Shown in pieces: positions 40,801 to 55,100 of a DNA stretch of 64,000 nt. Origin of the DNA: Liolophura sinensis (Eukaryota > Mollusca > Polyplacophora > Chitonida > Chitonidae); contig NC_088300.1 of the NCBI RefSeq assembly GCF_032854445.1, forward strand, positions 39,028,458 through 39,092,457. Direction: 5' to 3'. Under the pieces are notes generated by a model. That model saw nothing but the letters and a program-made list of their open reading frames with translations, searched no databases and was not told the origin of the DNA. The position numbers and the translations under genes were made by a program. Numbering within the stretch: the first letter of the stretch is position 1; each line of letters opens with the position of its first letter.

Positions 40801-43800
40801 GCACAGCTTCAGGTCATTTTGCACACATCGTGTGAGTTTGAGAATGTCTAAAAATTATGATGTGATCTGCACAAATCTGAGTTGAACGGATTGAAAGATA
40901 AACGGACGGACTGATGGACGGACTGATGGACGGACAGACAGATGGACGGATTGAAAAAGCGATGACTGTATGTTCTCCTTCATTAAATTGGAGGGGGGGG
41001 GGGGGGGAGGGCGCAGACATAACTACCATTTGTACAAGTATATAATGTATCTGCCATTTAGCACTGTCACTGAAACCTGCATGCATAGTAATGGAGATGA
41101 CAAATGGGAGCATCAGTACGGAACTACTATGTATAATGGATCAAATGCAAACCCATATAGTGCACCTGCAAATTGCAATCAAGTGTTTTTCTCAAGAAGC
41201 TCCGGATGCATAAGAAAGGTATGTGTGGAAATCATTTGCTTGGCACTTTATGAACAAATTTTTTCTAATGAAGTGAAATTAAATGCCATACTTTCTAAAA
41301 GTCAATTAACTTTTATTATGCAGGATGTGTTATTTTTTACTGTTACCACATTTTGGCACAGTTGAAAATACTGGAAAGCCAATATAATGCATATTGTGTA
41401 AAGGCTGGGAGAAGTCAGCAGGGAAAAAAATTCAGGGAAAGTTATTATAATAGACTGGAAAAAGAATTTTACATTAAGTGATGTCATAATTATGAAGCCC
41501 CCAATCACACTAGCTCAATTGGTAGATGTCTAATTTTTTTTCAAGAGGATTTCTTCTCCAGACAATTTGATAGTGGACTTGCATGCCTTCTTTCCATTGG
41601 AGTTACAGGTAAATCCGTAACAGTGACAGTACTTTAATAAATCATGTATATATTTCATGGAGTTTTCTCCATTCTATTCATGTGATTTTTCTAAAAAATC
41701 ACATGAAAGTTTGATTAACAGTGTATATAACATAAAACATAACTGATTTTTCTCCAACCAATCACCTTTCTGCATCACATTTCATACAATGTTCATTGGC
41801 TGAGAGAAAGTAAGCGCCATATTATACTTTCTCATTCAAGACATGTTTTCATTTCAGAATATATTGTCCATTATAATTCAATTGCTGTGAACTGCAAATT
41901 TTACTTATATTTTCTGACCTTTTGTGGATATCATTATTTCAAAGGTGTATACCTGGCATATCATCTGCCAGTGTCAGAGGTGTGTTCAGTTGTAATACCG
42001 AGGAAAAGAACCTATCAAAAGATCCACATCTTAACACAATATGAGGCAGCTAAATAAGGAATTTACCTTAATATGAACACATGCTCTCTCTGTGAGAGAA
42101 TGATACTTACTGGAAAAAACCCCCGAAGTAAACAGAGTTAAATATTGACTTGTGTTAGCACAGTCAGGAAATGACCCACCACGTCTAAGTCTGTATATGG
42201 CGATCATATTGATATGATATACGTGTATATGCCACCTTCTAGCTGACAGGCAAACACACAGAATGGTTTGCGCAACTGATAAAATATTAATTGTGATTCT
42301 AGTTTTCATTCAACGTACAGTGCAAATGCACTAAAAGGGTAAGTGCAGATCATCAAATAATCAATGGCCCAAGATTCATGATAATCAACAAAGCAATGTT
42401 TGCATGCATGAGCAACTCCTCACCTACCTGTATAGGTATTTAGTCTACTTACATTATGATAATGGTGACTAAAAAAAAGGATTAAAAAAAAACAAAACAA
42501 ACAAAAACATGTGAAAACAGAATATGCGTAATACTTTGAATGAAAGACACACACAAAAGTTACCCAATACTACGGATGAAAGCTGAACAATGAAGAATAA
42601 TCGTAAAAGCAAACTCAAGATGCCACCTTGATGATTCAGTCTGTTTCTATATGAATGTTCACATGCTGCATGCCCATGACCACCAATCCCCACCCATCCC
42701 CACCCAATTCCCCACCCAATCACCACCCATCACCACCCATCACCACCCATGATACTAAATACATGCTCCTAGAATTCAACCCTACATAATAACATCTACA
42801 GGACATAATCTCATACAGTAAGTGGAACAAGAAAGAATGAATACAGCATATTCAGCCATTGCACAATATTCATATATTTTTAGGAGGTTGAGTATACTTG
42901 TGTGCAAATGCACTACCTGCAAAAGACGGAAATGAAACAAACAATTAATGCATTTTAGAGATCGCTGGCAGCTCTCTTGACTGAGCAGTTTGTAAAACTG
43001 TATAATGTTCAAGTCAGGTGATACGTTCAAATACTGACTTCTAAACCAATATGAAGTAGAATCACACTGTCATACACATGTCAGATATTCACCGATTCAC
43101 AGACACTATCCGTGTGAAATGCAGTATTCACAGATTCACAGACACTATCCGTGTGAAATACAGTATTCACGGATTCACAGACACTATCCATGTGAAATGC
43201 AGTATTCACAGACACTATTCGTGTGAAATGCAGTATTCACAGATTCACAGACACTATCCATGTGAAATGCACTATTCACGGATTCACAGAGACTATCCGT
43301 GTGAAATGCAGTATTCACGGATTCACAGACACTATCTGTGTGAAATGCAGTATTCACGGATTCACAGACCACTATCCGTGTGAAATGCAGCATTCACGGA
43401 TTCACAGACACTATCCGTGTGAAATGCAGAATACAACATCAAGAGTAATGAAAGGTGTCTTAATTCAGCTTGCCCAGTTAGCTGTATGTATGAAAGGCAT
43501 TGTTACACTATGTGCACAATGTGCCTGAATGGCAGTAACTATGAAAGTGAAAATAATAATGAGATTGTCATTTATCATTAAGCATGTAGATGTTAAGATG
43601 ATATAAAAAGATATACACAAAGTTTCAGAGAAATTGTTGGAATACTTTAGCAGGGGTTACATGGACTAAATCTGCATACATGAAAATCCATTTATATCCT
43701 CTCTTCACTTCATATAGGCGAGTTAAAAAGACATACTTCATAGATATTTTTTTTTTTTTATAGGTTGGTGTTTTACGCCGTACTCAAGAATATTTCACTT

Positions 43801-46800
43801 ATACGACGGCGGCCAGCATTATGGTGGGTGGAAACCCACGACCATCCGCAGGTTGCTGTCAGACCTTCCCACATACGGCTGGAGAGGAAGCCAGCATGAG
43901 CTGGTCTTGAACTCAGAGCGAACGCATTGGTGAGAGGCTTCTGGGTCACTCGCTTCTGAGCGCTAACCGACTGAGCCATGGAGGCCCCCATACTTCATAG
44001 AGGTATGGACTGTAGAACAATGTCGAGAAATGGATGGCAAGAGATGCCATGTACTGATGCACATCCACCACTTCACATCATTTTTCACACTTTGTGTGAG
44101 TTCAAGAATCCTACACATTAAACTTGGACACACCATGTAGTCCGCTTAAGACAATACCAGTATATGTTTCAGTCTGTGATATGTGATAGTTGGTTGGTTG
44201 GCCACCTAGCAGTATTTCAGCTTATATGATAAGCAGACAATGATAGCCCTGTGCCTTGACACTTTTCACCTCCCCAGTTCTAACAACATATGGTTCAGTA
44301 CTGACACGAGCGTACCTCCATTGCTTGCTATTTCACTGACTGAGATATTCTCAGGGGAATTGCACTGAATTTTAAACTAGCTGCTGTAGGAAGAGTGTAA
44401 TTGCTTGAGAATTCTTCTCCCCAAAGCATTACTCTGCTATGTGAAAACTTATCTTCAGAGAAAGCGCCTTGTTTCTATAGTAGGGACTAATTTTGAAAGT
44501 GAGAGATTTTCTGTATTCCCATCTGTTTTTTGGCCAATGGAGCAAAATATACGTTATCCACGAGATCACATGAACCTTCAAGCATTCCGCCTGTTTGTCT
44601 TGAAAGAAATGAAATTCTACGTTACTTCCACTGTTAAGGCATGACAGACTGACAGACTTGTTTTCATCTGAGGACAAATGTTAGATTAGGAGTGGATGAA
44701 TCTGATAACCATGTTAGTGACACCTGTACCCTGTACAGCCATGTCAGTGACACCTGTACCCTGTACAGCCATGTCAGTGACACCTGTACCCTGTACAGCC
44801 ATGTCAGTGACACCTGTACCCTGTACAGCCATGTCAGTGACACCTGTACCCTGTACAGCCATGTCAGTGACACCTGTACCCTGTACAGCCATGTCAGTGA
44901 CCCATTCCACAAAACCTTAATAAATATCATGATCTGTTGACACCTGTACCCTGTACAGCCATGTCAGTGACCCATTCCACAAAACCTTAATAAATATCAT
45001 GATCTGTTGACACCTGTACCCTGTACAGCCATGTCAGTGACCCATTCCACAAAACCTTAATAAATATCATGATCTGTTTGCCAAAATAAGGGTGTCATGA
45101 TTTAAAGGGAGATGTGCCAACAGACTATGAGAAAGCTAAATGTGTGTGTATGTGTACGTGATCCAATATGTCAACTGGTGAGACATCTGGACCACACCCA
45201 TTGAATAAGGATGGGGAATTTAAGGCCGACAGAACCTTGAGGGAAGCCATACTCCTCCTCAAACTTCGACACAACCTTAACAAAATTGGACATAGGCTTA
45301 CACACTTAAAGCCATGCAGGGAGAATACCCCAATGATGGGTTTCCACAGCAAATCGTCAGGGTGAGCACCATGTATCAGTTGTTCCTGTGTAATCTTGAG
45401 AATCCTGCATGTACAATGTAAGCCATATATCATACCAGAGATACATTTATATTCTGCTGAATGAGCAAGTGCTACTCAAAAAATCAAAACGTGAAAACAT
45501 AATCTGGCAATGAATCTCTTCAACTTTATTTAAAGAATTTATGAAACACATGCCATATGATACCAGAGTTACAATGTATGTGCCATATAATTTGTTAATT
45601 TAAAAAATATACAAAAGGGTAGACAACTGCTAACACTGAGGAAAATGTGAAAAAGTAGCCTGACGGATTCGCAACTGCAGATCATTTCGTACACTTTGTG
45701 CAACTCTGAGAAACCTATGTTAAATAATAGATGAGATATGGCTCGCACAAATTTCTTTTGAAACAAGAATGGCCAGAAAATATCCACAAGTTCAGGCAAC
45801 TCCTAAAATGGACTGAAATGTTAAAAAATAACCAGACAGTGCACAGCTTCAGGTCATTTTGCACACATCGTGTGAGTTTGAGAATGTCTAAAAATTATGA
45901 TGTGATCTGCACAAATCTGAGTTGAACGGATTGAAAGATAAACGGACGGACTGATGGACGGACAGACAGATGGACGGATTGAAAAAGCGATGACTGTATG
46001 TTCTCCTTCATTAAATTGGAGGGGGGGGGGGGGGGGAGGGCGCAGACATAACTACCATTTGTACAAGTATATAATGTATCTGCCATTTAGCACTGTCACT
46101 GAAGCCTGCATGCATAGTAATGGAGATGACAAATGGGAGCATCAGTACTACTATGTATAATGGATCAAATGCAAACCCATATAGTGCACTTGCAAATTGC
46201 AATCAAGTGTTTTTCTCAAGAGGCTCCGGATGCATAAGAAAGGTATGTGTGGAAATCATTTGCTTGGCACTTTATGAACAAATTTTTTCTAATGAAGTGA
46301 AATTAAATGCCATACTTTCTAAAAGTCAATTAACTTTTATTATGCAGGATGTGTTATTTTTTACTGTTACGACATTTTTGCACAGTTGAAAATACTGGAA
46401 AGCCAATATAATGCACATTGTGTAAAGGCTGGGAGAAGTCAGCAGGGAAAAAAATTCAGGCAAAGTTATTATAATAGACTGGAAAAAGAATTTTACATTA
46501 AGTGATGTCAGCATAAAGGTAAGAGTGGACAAGCTTGGCCACTGACATTATACAAACTACTACATGCACTTCCTGGTAAAAAAGACTCAACCATAACAAG
46601 GCAAAACAATGTTTAGTGTTAGTCTATAAGCATAATAACTGCCATGTATTTCCTCCTAGTTCTGTAGGGCTGTGATTACATATACTATCCCATGTAGCCC
46701 TGTCTTATCCCATGTAGCCCTGTCTTATCCCATGTAGCCTTGTCTTATGTAGCCCTGTCTTATCCCACGTAGCCCTGTCTTATCCCATGTAGCCTTGTCT

Positions 46801-49800
46801 TATTCCTTGTAGCCCTGTCTTATCCCACGTAGCCCTGTCTTATCCCATGTAGCCCTTTCTTATGTAGCCCTGTCTTATCTCATGTAGCCCTGTCTTACGT
46901 AGCCCTGTCTTATCCCATGTAGCCCTGTCTTATCTCATGTATCCCTGTCTTATCCCAAGTAGCCGTCTTATCCCATGTAGCCCTGTCTTATGTAGCCCTG
47001 TCTTATCTCATGTAGCCCTGTCTAATGTAGCCCTGTCTTATCCCATGTAACCCAGTCTTATGTAGCCGTCTTATCTCATGTAGCCCTGTCTTATCCCATG
47101 TAGCCCTGTCTTATGTAGCTCTGTCTTTTCCCATGTAGCCCTGTCTTATCCTATGTAGCCTTGTCTTATTTCTTGTAGCCCTGTCTTATCCCATGTAGCC
47201 CTGTCTTATCCCAAGTAGCCCTGTCTTATCCCATGAGCTGATGACCTTCAACACTTCTCCACTTTCCGTGCTGTCCTTAATATACTAAATGTCGTCCAAT
47301 AATGTGTCTGTCTGTATTCACAGTCATCTTAGCTGTTAATTCCAGGGAGGTGTCCCCATGTACATGCGTCACCACCAGTAAATCCACACAAGCATGAAAC
47401 TGGCTGAAATTGGACAGATTCCATCTCAAACTGCCATACATACTCCTCACAGTGAGGGGAATCATGTTTCACTTACCAGACAATTTAGTTTCACCTACTG
47501 ACACATGTGGGATAAATGTTTAGGATCAGTCTCACCAGTAATCATCTCGTGTGAACCCATAATCAACATTCCTCAATGAATTTCTGTACAAAATATGATC
47601 TAGTGGTGTCAGTCATGGTGTCAGTAATGACAGGCCAGAAACTTGACTGGTTATCTCTTGTATGCAACGCATATAGTACACCTGCAAATTGCAATCAAGC
47701 GTTTTCCTCAAGAAGCTCTGGGTGCATAAGAAAGGTATGTGTGGAAATCATTTGCTTGGCACTTCATGAACAAATTTTTTCTAGTGATGTGAAATTAAAT
47801 GCCATACTTTCTAAAAGTCAATTAACTTTTAATAAGCAGGATGTGTTATTTTTAACTCTGAGGACAGTTTTGCACAGTTGAAAATACAGTCATGGTGTCA
47901 GTCATGGTGTCAGTCATGGTGTCAGTAATGATAGGCCTGAAACTTGACTGGTTATACTTGACTTGTATGCACGGAGAGGAGTATGCATTCAACCAGTTGA
48001 AGATGGAATATGTTCAGTTTCCACCATGTTTCATGTTTGTGTGGATTTACTGGTGGTGACACATGATGGACACACCTAGGTGGAATTGACAGTTGAGATT
48101 ACTACGAGTATAAATGGACACATTATTTGTGGACAGCATTAGTGTATTGAGGACAGCACAGGATTTAGAGGTGTTCTAGGTAAGCTTGTGGAACAAGACA
48201 GGGTCGACTGTAAGACAGAATCACAGCTCCACAGAGATGACTTAATTCCCGCATAACTGGTGTCTTTCACTACTGTTTTTTTTTCAGATTGTGGAAGCCC
48301 TCAAGTACAAATGTACTGACAAATTATCAACAAGATTTATTTATATTATACTTACTATAATATTTATTATATACGATGGCCGAAAGCACTATGGTGTTAG
48401 GAAACCAGGCAGAGCCCGGGCGAAACCCACGACCGCAGAGGAACCCATGGAGAGGAAGCCAGCATGAGCTGGACTTGAACTCACAGTGACGGCATTGGTA
48501 AAAGCTTCCTGGGTCATTACGCTGTGCTAGTGCGCTAACCAAATGAGCCGCATAGGTCCCGTATCAACCAAGATAAATAGCTTACATTACTTCTACGTAC
48601 TGATAGATTGTCAGGCAAAGATATGTCTTACAAAATGGCTTAACAAGTAAGCTACTCTGTAACTCTGCCAGATAGCTGCCAGTTTAAATGCAACTGTATC
48701 TATGGTTTTGACTCTCAGACTGCCACTAGATTTATTTATTTATTTGATTGATGTTTTACGCCATACTCAAGAATATTACAGTTATAAAACAGCAGCCAGC
48801 ATCATGATGGAAAGAAACCAGTCACAACCCAGGGGAAACCCATCCACAGGTTGATGTCAGACCTTCCCACCTACAGCCGCAAAAGAAGCCAGCATGAGCT
48901 GACCTTAAATTGACAGCTATGGCATTGGTAGGAGACTCCTGGGTGATTGCGTCGTGCTGGTGTGCTAACAGGCCATGGAGGCCTCAGACTACTAATACAG
49001 CTGCCTCTCTACATACAATATATACAGGCAGATCCATTATATCAGTGACGATATTAAGGATCCTGTCACACAAAATATTAGACTGCCCTCATTATACATG
49101 TGTATGTATGTATGTATATATAGTCAGACTTTGCCAACTAATATATAACGGCCATGTTGTTTACATGTATCTTCTGGCAATGTCCTTACATCAGGTAGCA
49201 ATGCATCCTCCAGAAGTTTATTTATAGGTCACAGGAGCCTTGAAGGGACATTTCAACTAGTCTGGGCAGTCTCCAGACCATGCATCGATAGTGGCCAATC
49301 ATGACTAATTACAACCAATCACCTTGATCCTTGATCTGGTTGTCATGGCCAACTGAACCAATCACCTAGACTGACTGTTTTCAGAAACCAATCACCGCCA
49401 GTGTCAACCAAATTCACATGTGTCTTAATTTATTTGTGGCACGGCTTAACTATACCTTCTGAAACAGAGCTTTAATCTTAAGTGACAATTTAACGACACA
49501 TTCTGCATGTATGTGTGGTCTAGCTACGCTGTAGTCAAAGTCCATTATCTTATTTCTATATCTCTTTTCTTTTCTTTTTTCTTTTTATTTCGCATACATG
49601 TATCTGATGATGTCCGGTCTGTGGCTGGAGGCATCTGGAAAGATCACCATGGAAACCATCAGACCTTGGGTTATGAATGAGCTGGATTTGAACCTGCAAC
49701 CTCACTGGTGAATGGCAAGCATGAACTTCTGATCTAGATTATCTGTTCAAGACGGAAGAGTGAATCATCACCTCATGTTTCCTGTTCGGTCACAAACTTC

Positions 49801-52061
49801 CCCAAAAATAATCGAGAAATTGTCTGCAGTATTAAATCATTAGACACTGATCGAAGAGAATGACAATAGGACAGTGATAAAAGAAAATGTATGCACAAAA
49901 GAGTCATAAATAAGATTACTGTTCAATCCTTCATCTTGGCTTTGGCCTCCTCACAGGAATATTGATGTACAAGAGCAAATGTCAAAAGCAAGAATATATA
50001 TATATACACACTGAATAAACCACGCAGAATAAATTAGTCAGTACACTGTATAATATCTCAGAATTTTTAAAAATACTAATTACCCTCCTGTATGACCTGT
50101 ATAGTAGAGAAGGGTCACTACTTGGTGAGAAATCAGGAGAAGTTATGAGTAAAATACACTGTTATCACATCAAAATTATACTGTTATCACATCAATTATC
50201 ACATCAAAATTATACTGTTATCACAACAAAATTATACTGTTATTACATCAATTATCACATCAAAATTATACTGTTATCACATCAATTATCACATCAAAAT
50301 TATACTGTTATCACAACAAAATTATACTGTTATCACATCAATTATCACATCAAAATTATACTGTTATCACAACAAAATTATACTGTTATTACATCAATTA
50401 TCACATCAAAATTATACTGTTATCACATCAAAATTCCCATGAGTTTCCAACCACACAGGCCTACATAGGGGGGTGAAAAATTCCATGAAATTACATCTGA
50501 TACGATATTATGTGGTATATGATATGATTTCTGTATCATCTGTTCTCGTATCTTATTGAGGTGTAATGTCATACTTCAAATGGAATCAAAATCTATAAAC
50601 ATTACATCTCGTAATATCAGGCTGAGTAGAGATTTTAATGTAAGCAAGTCTATATAACACCTCTAATCAGGACTACAATGTATATTTACACATCTAAAGT
50701 GGTGCTATCCTGTCAACTCCATTCTTTTCACTTCTATATGAGGTACATTTCAGAGGTCAATACACATGTACCAATACATCCAGCCATTTCTCCTCAAATT
50801 ACTATAACATTCCAAACCAATTAATTGGTGAGAAAATATACTTTCCTAGTCTATGATTGGTCAGTGGACAATAGCTGAAGTCCTCCTGACAAGTGTACAA
50901 CCTGTGAGTCCAGTAACAAATGTCTTCTGGCACTGTTTTCTCAGAGTCGGCTTATACCATCCGACCCTACATGTATGTTCTAACATTTTGACACATGTTT
51001 CCCATAAGCTCAATATCTGAGACTTGTCCACATATGCATGGCTTTTCCTAGAGCAATGGGAAAAGCTTCCCAATGTTTAATTATACTATCAATAGCTAGT
51101 GGAAATTTCCCTTTTAGCTCATCTGGTAGATAGCTAGATTCGAATGAAGACATTGATCCTGGTGTGAACCAGAGAACAGATCCTTCATCTGCTAAACCGG
51201 TGCAATGAACAAACAGGTTACAAGGCTAGCATGGGGTTCTGGTTCTCTGATTATTGGTGTACATGTACATGTCTCGGGAAGAGGAAGGATTTAAGTCTGG
51301 AGGAATGTAAAGGGATCAACATGTAATATAGTAGCTAAGCATAAGGGTGTTTCCCTTCAGCTCAGTTAGTAGTGTTGAATTCTGAACGTGGATATCTGAA
51401 TTCCCTTCAGCTCAGTTGGTAGAGTGTCGAATTTTAAATGTGGATATCTGAATTCCCTTCTGCTCAGCTGGTAGAGTGTTGAACTTTGAATATCTATATC
51501 TGAATTCCCTTCAGCTCAGCTGGTGGAGTGTTGAACTTTGAATGTGGATATCTGAATTCCCTTCAGCTCAGCTGGTAGAGTGTTGAACTTTGAATGTGGA
51601 TATCTGAATTCCCTTCAGTTCAGTTAAACAGCTTTCATTTATTTATTTGATTTGTGTTATGCCATACTCAAGAATATTCCACTTATGCGACTATGGCCAG
51701 CATTAAGGTAGGAGGAAACTAGGGCAGAGCCCAAGGGAATAAACAGCTTTGAACAGCGTTCAACTTAATCATAATGAAGATTGGGCTCAATCTTTGGTTT
51801 GGCCAAGTGTTTAACCTTTTGAGTCAGAAGCAGGAGACTTGGGCTCAATCTCTGGTCAGGCCAAGTGCTTAAGCCTTTGAGTAAGAAGCAGGAGACTTGG
51901 ACTGGCGAGCTGGCCAGACATACCTGCTGTGCCTCAATTTTTTCTCTGAATGAAATCTCCTGTGGCCATTCAGCCTTTGATGTTCAATGTATGATACAGT
52001 GCCCCACAGTGTGTATGCCAGCCAGGCTTAAGGTATCCCATCCAGGACACTCACACAAAAG

Positions 52062-52143
<82 letters not shown>

Positions 52144-55100
52144 CTGATATACTGTTACATCAGAAGATATAGTTTGTATAGGACAATGATATTTATTCAG
52201 CTATGGGGAACATTTTGTAACTTTTCGTTACTTTCCGGCAGGTTTAGTACGATAAAATTATGTTTCACAGTTAGCATTAGTTTGTGCGATGTGACAGGTC
52301 ACGGGCCCCAGATCTTAATTTATTTAAATTGATGATTGAAAAGTGAGAAAATCGCACATCTGAAATACATGGGCCTTTTTCAAAAATATCCAAAATTGGT
52401 CAACTTTGAGTCCAATAAAATCAAATTTTTTTGCACAATGGAGAACAACATACAAGCAGCCTTACTGCCCCATAGGCGCTTTGCTAAACACTGCTGGTCG
52501 ACATAGCTGCACATATGTAGTCCCCGCTGACAACGAGAATTTCTGAGGAGGCTTACCCGCAGTGAATACACGCCTCTACTGAATGCTCATTAGCTTCCCG
52601 CTAATGTTTGTCTATGTAACCTGTAAACCACTGGTTATGAAGACTGCTGCAAAGACAGCATTAATTGCAGTGTTCCATTTGTGTGTGGTGCATCAAAATG
52701 GAATGTGGCCAAATCCAACTGCCATCACACTTGTATTATATGTCATGTGCATGTTCTATATGCACACTGCTTCGTACTGTTTTTAAGAATACTTCAATCC
52801 ATCAGGGGTGAAAGACTGGGGGCTATACACGGGGGCTCCGTGCTACACATCTAATTGGCTAATCCCAAAAGGCCATACACACAGGCATAATTACATGCAC
52901 ATGACATAAAATAAGAGGCACGCATAATTTGGCAATATGTTGATGAGTATCCAAGCGGTAATTCCATAAAATAAATACTTCTGAATAGCTTGTACAATTG
53001 TTAAAGCAAGAAAAAAAGGACAAAATCTTTGGCCATAATATTGTTGAAAACAAAGACTACACAGACGAAATTTGAATGTGACTTGTGTAATGTCAAGGTG
53101 AAACATTTCACCATGTTTCAATTCACTGCCAGCATGTTCTTGTTTATAATGTTATTTGCTTTTAAACATGTTAGTCCTAAGGAAATTGCTAATTTCTTCT
53201 GCTGCGATAAGTAAATCAAAGTGGTTTGACATCTGCTCTCATATCCTATCTTAGTTATTTGCTGCCTGTACAGGGGGCCTCTACTGGGAACAAGTGCTTC
53301 ACCCCTGGGTGCTGAGTACCTTACAGAACAGGTGCCAGAAGCTACTACTTTCGAGAGCGCGTGTGCGAACACCTGCCATGAGGCAGACAGGTTAATCCCC
53401 TGTTAAAGCAAAGCCCAAGTCCTGATCATCCTAAATCGGAATCGTACACTGACCACTTTGAAGAGCCCGAGTTGTTCCTCCCTTCACATATACCTCCACA
53501 GTTGGGTCAAGTGTTTAAGCCATTTAGCTTAAGAATCAGATTCAGGAGACTTGGGCACATTATCTATATTGAGAATCTTGGTACTACCATGATTACTTCC
53601 CATCACGTCTGATCTAAATGGCATCATATTACAGTGAGGCAGCACCAGCAGATGTATTAATAACGCGTCCCCAGTAGAAAGCATCATGATACACTGATAC
53701 CTTGCAGATACATGTACCATTCTCACGTACTAAGCCTGAACACAGGTTTGTATTCACAAAATATTTATATACAGAAAGTCAAAAGGATCATGACATGTCA
53801 CAACATGAAGTCTTAATATCTCAAGGACATTGCACGAATAGCAAAGGACATTGCACGAATAGCAAAGGACATTGCACGAATAGCAAAGGACATTGCACGA
53901 ATAGCAAAGGACATTGCAGGAATTGATAAGCTATATCAAAGCACCATTAGATGCTGCAATCAGATTGAGTCACACATATCTGACTTTTTTTTTTTTGCCA
54001 GTGTCAAGCCTTCTAGCCATCTTTCAAAAGGATCTTAGACACAAGCCTGGTTACACAGCCAGGCTTTTATCTTAAAGACAGATTAATATCCCCTGTCCTC
54101 TTCCCTTAGCCCAATAACCCTAATGCAAACCTCATCAATGCCCCAGAATCTGCCCAGAGTAACAAGACCATCCTGGCATTATGTGTCACTACCCAGTGGG
54201 CCAGATTTGCTCAGTATTATCTCAGCACTAGAGAAAAGCCTGCAGAAAAAGATAAGCCATAAAAAGACCTTACTATCTGCATGTAAAACGCAGGCTCAAT
54301 TTTACAACACACAAAGCAAAGTTCTGAAATTAAAAGCATGCTCAATCATAACAGACATTCAGGCTTGATCTATAAAGCACAAAGGTTTTATATGTGCGAA
54401 TTTTTAGTCATGTGTACAAATCAAAATGTCCAACTCCACTAGGTTGTGACATTTATTATGAGCTATATATTAAAATGCTAAGCGAAGTCTGCTAGTCTAA
54501 AGTCACTGGCACAGGATAGTTGAACCTTGTAATATGAACATTAGCACAAGAAGAACTGCTTAACTTTTACTTTATTTTACTCTCACACAATACAAGAAAG
54601 CTCAGCCTTACAATAAACACAGAAACATGAAAGTATAATAATATAATAATATTTTAGCAACTACAAGAAAAAAATTTGTATTTGTGTTAAATTTATTTGT
54701 ATTTACTATAAAACACACCACATGCAAAATTGCAAAGAGCTCAAAATTAAAAAACATCAACAGCCAGCATTAACATTTCACACAGGAGGTCCTCTTCATT
54801 CAGCACCTACATATATGTAAGAAGAAATGAAGGCATGGAGGTGCACATGCATTGAAAACTGGTGATTTTTCTTGTTCTGGTCAATTGTGGTGTTTAGGGG
54901 AGGGAGGTGGGGCTATAGTATAGAGTTTGTTTGAAATGGTAACCTCGCTATTTTCCATGGCTCACCAGATATCCAACGAGCTCTTGACAGCAGACCTGCT
55001 ACATATTAAATGATAGTTTCAGTCAACAAGAGAAAGTACCTACTTTGTCTGAAGTGCCAGAGCCAAAACGCCTGTTGCCATGGCAGCTGCTGCAGAAGAT

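Larger units (their letters stand above)
36668..41487. repeat. Segmental tandem duplication, copy A (about 4.8 kb)
   Basis: It starts CATAATTATGAAGCCCCC and ends GTGATGTCA, directly followed by a second copy in the same orientation. Long stretches match copy B almost base for base (about 99% by eye). It contains C-rich CACCCAT repeats near 37861, a 39-bp stem-loop array, a SINE, one unit of the 70-bp motif and a 15-base G tract (40993-41007). Confidence 0.95.
41485..46510. repeat. Segmental tandem duplication, copy B (about 5.0 kb)
   Basis: It begins again at CATAATTATGAAGCCCCC and runs to GTGATGTCA before 46511. It is about 200 bases longer than copy A, mainly by expansion of the 30/70-bp repeat at 44706-45078. 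The 39-bp array is shorter in B, so the arrays changed independently after duplication. Offsets fall from 4817 to 4736 and then rise to 5024 along the copy, marking the indels. Confidence 0.95.

Noticed and set aside
41150-47887. Conserved peptide frame (CNQVFFSRSSGCIRKVCVEI) in three copies
   Set aside because: The copies are duplicates of the same DNA. Differences change residues freely and no splice or domain context supports a gene.
51352-51625. Cluster of functional tRNA genes
   Set aside because: Only the D-arm half is present; no acceptor stem pairing, anticodon arm or B box.
51865-52332. 155-codon frame with an Ile-Tyr run
   Set aside because: It crosses a TA microsatellite; the run is the translated dinucleotide repeat.
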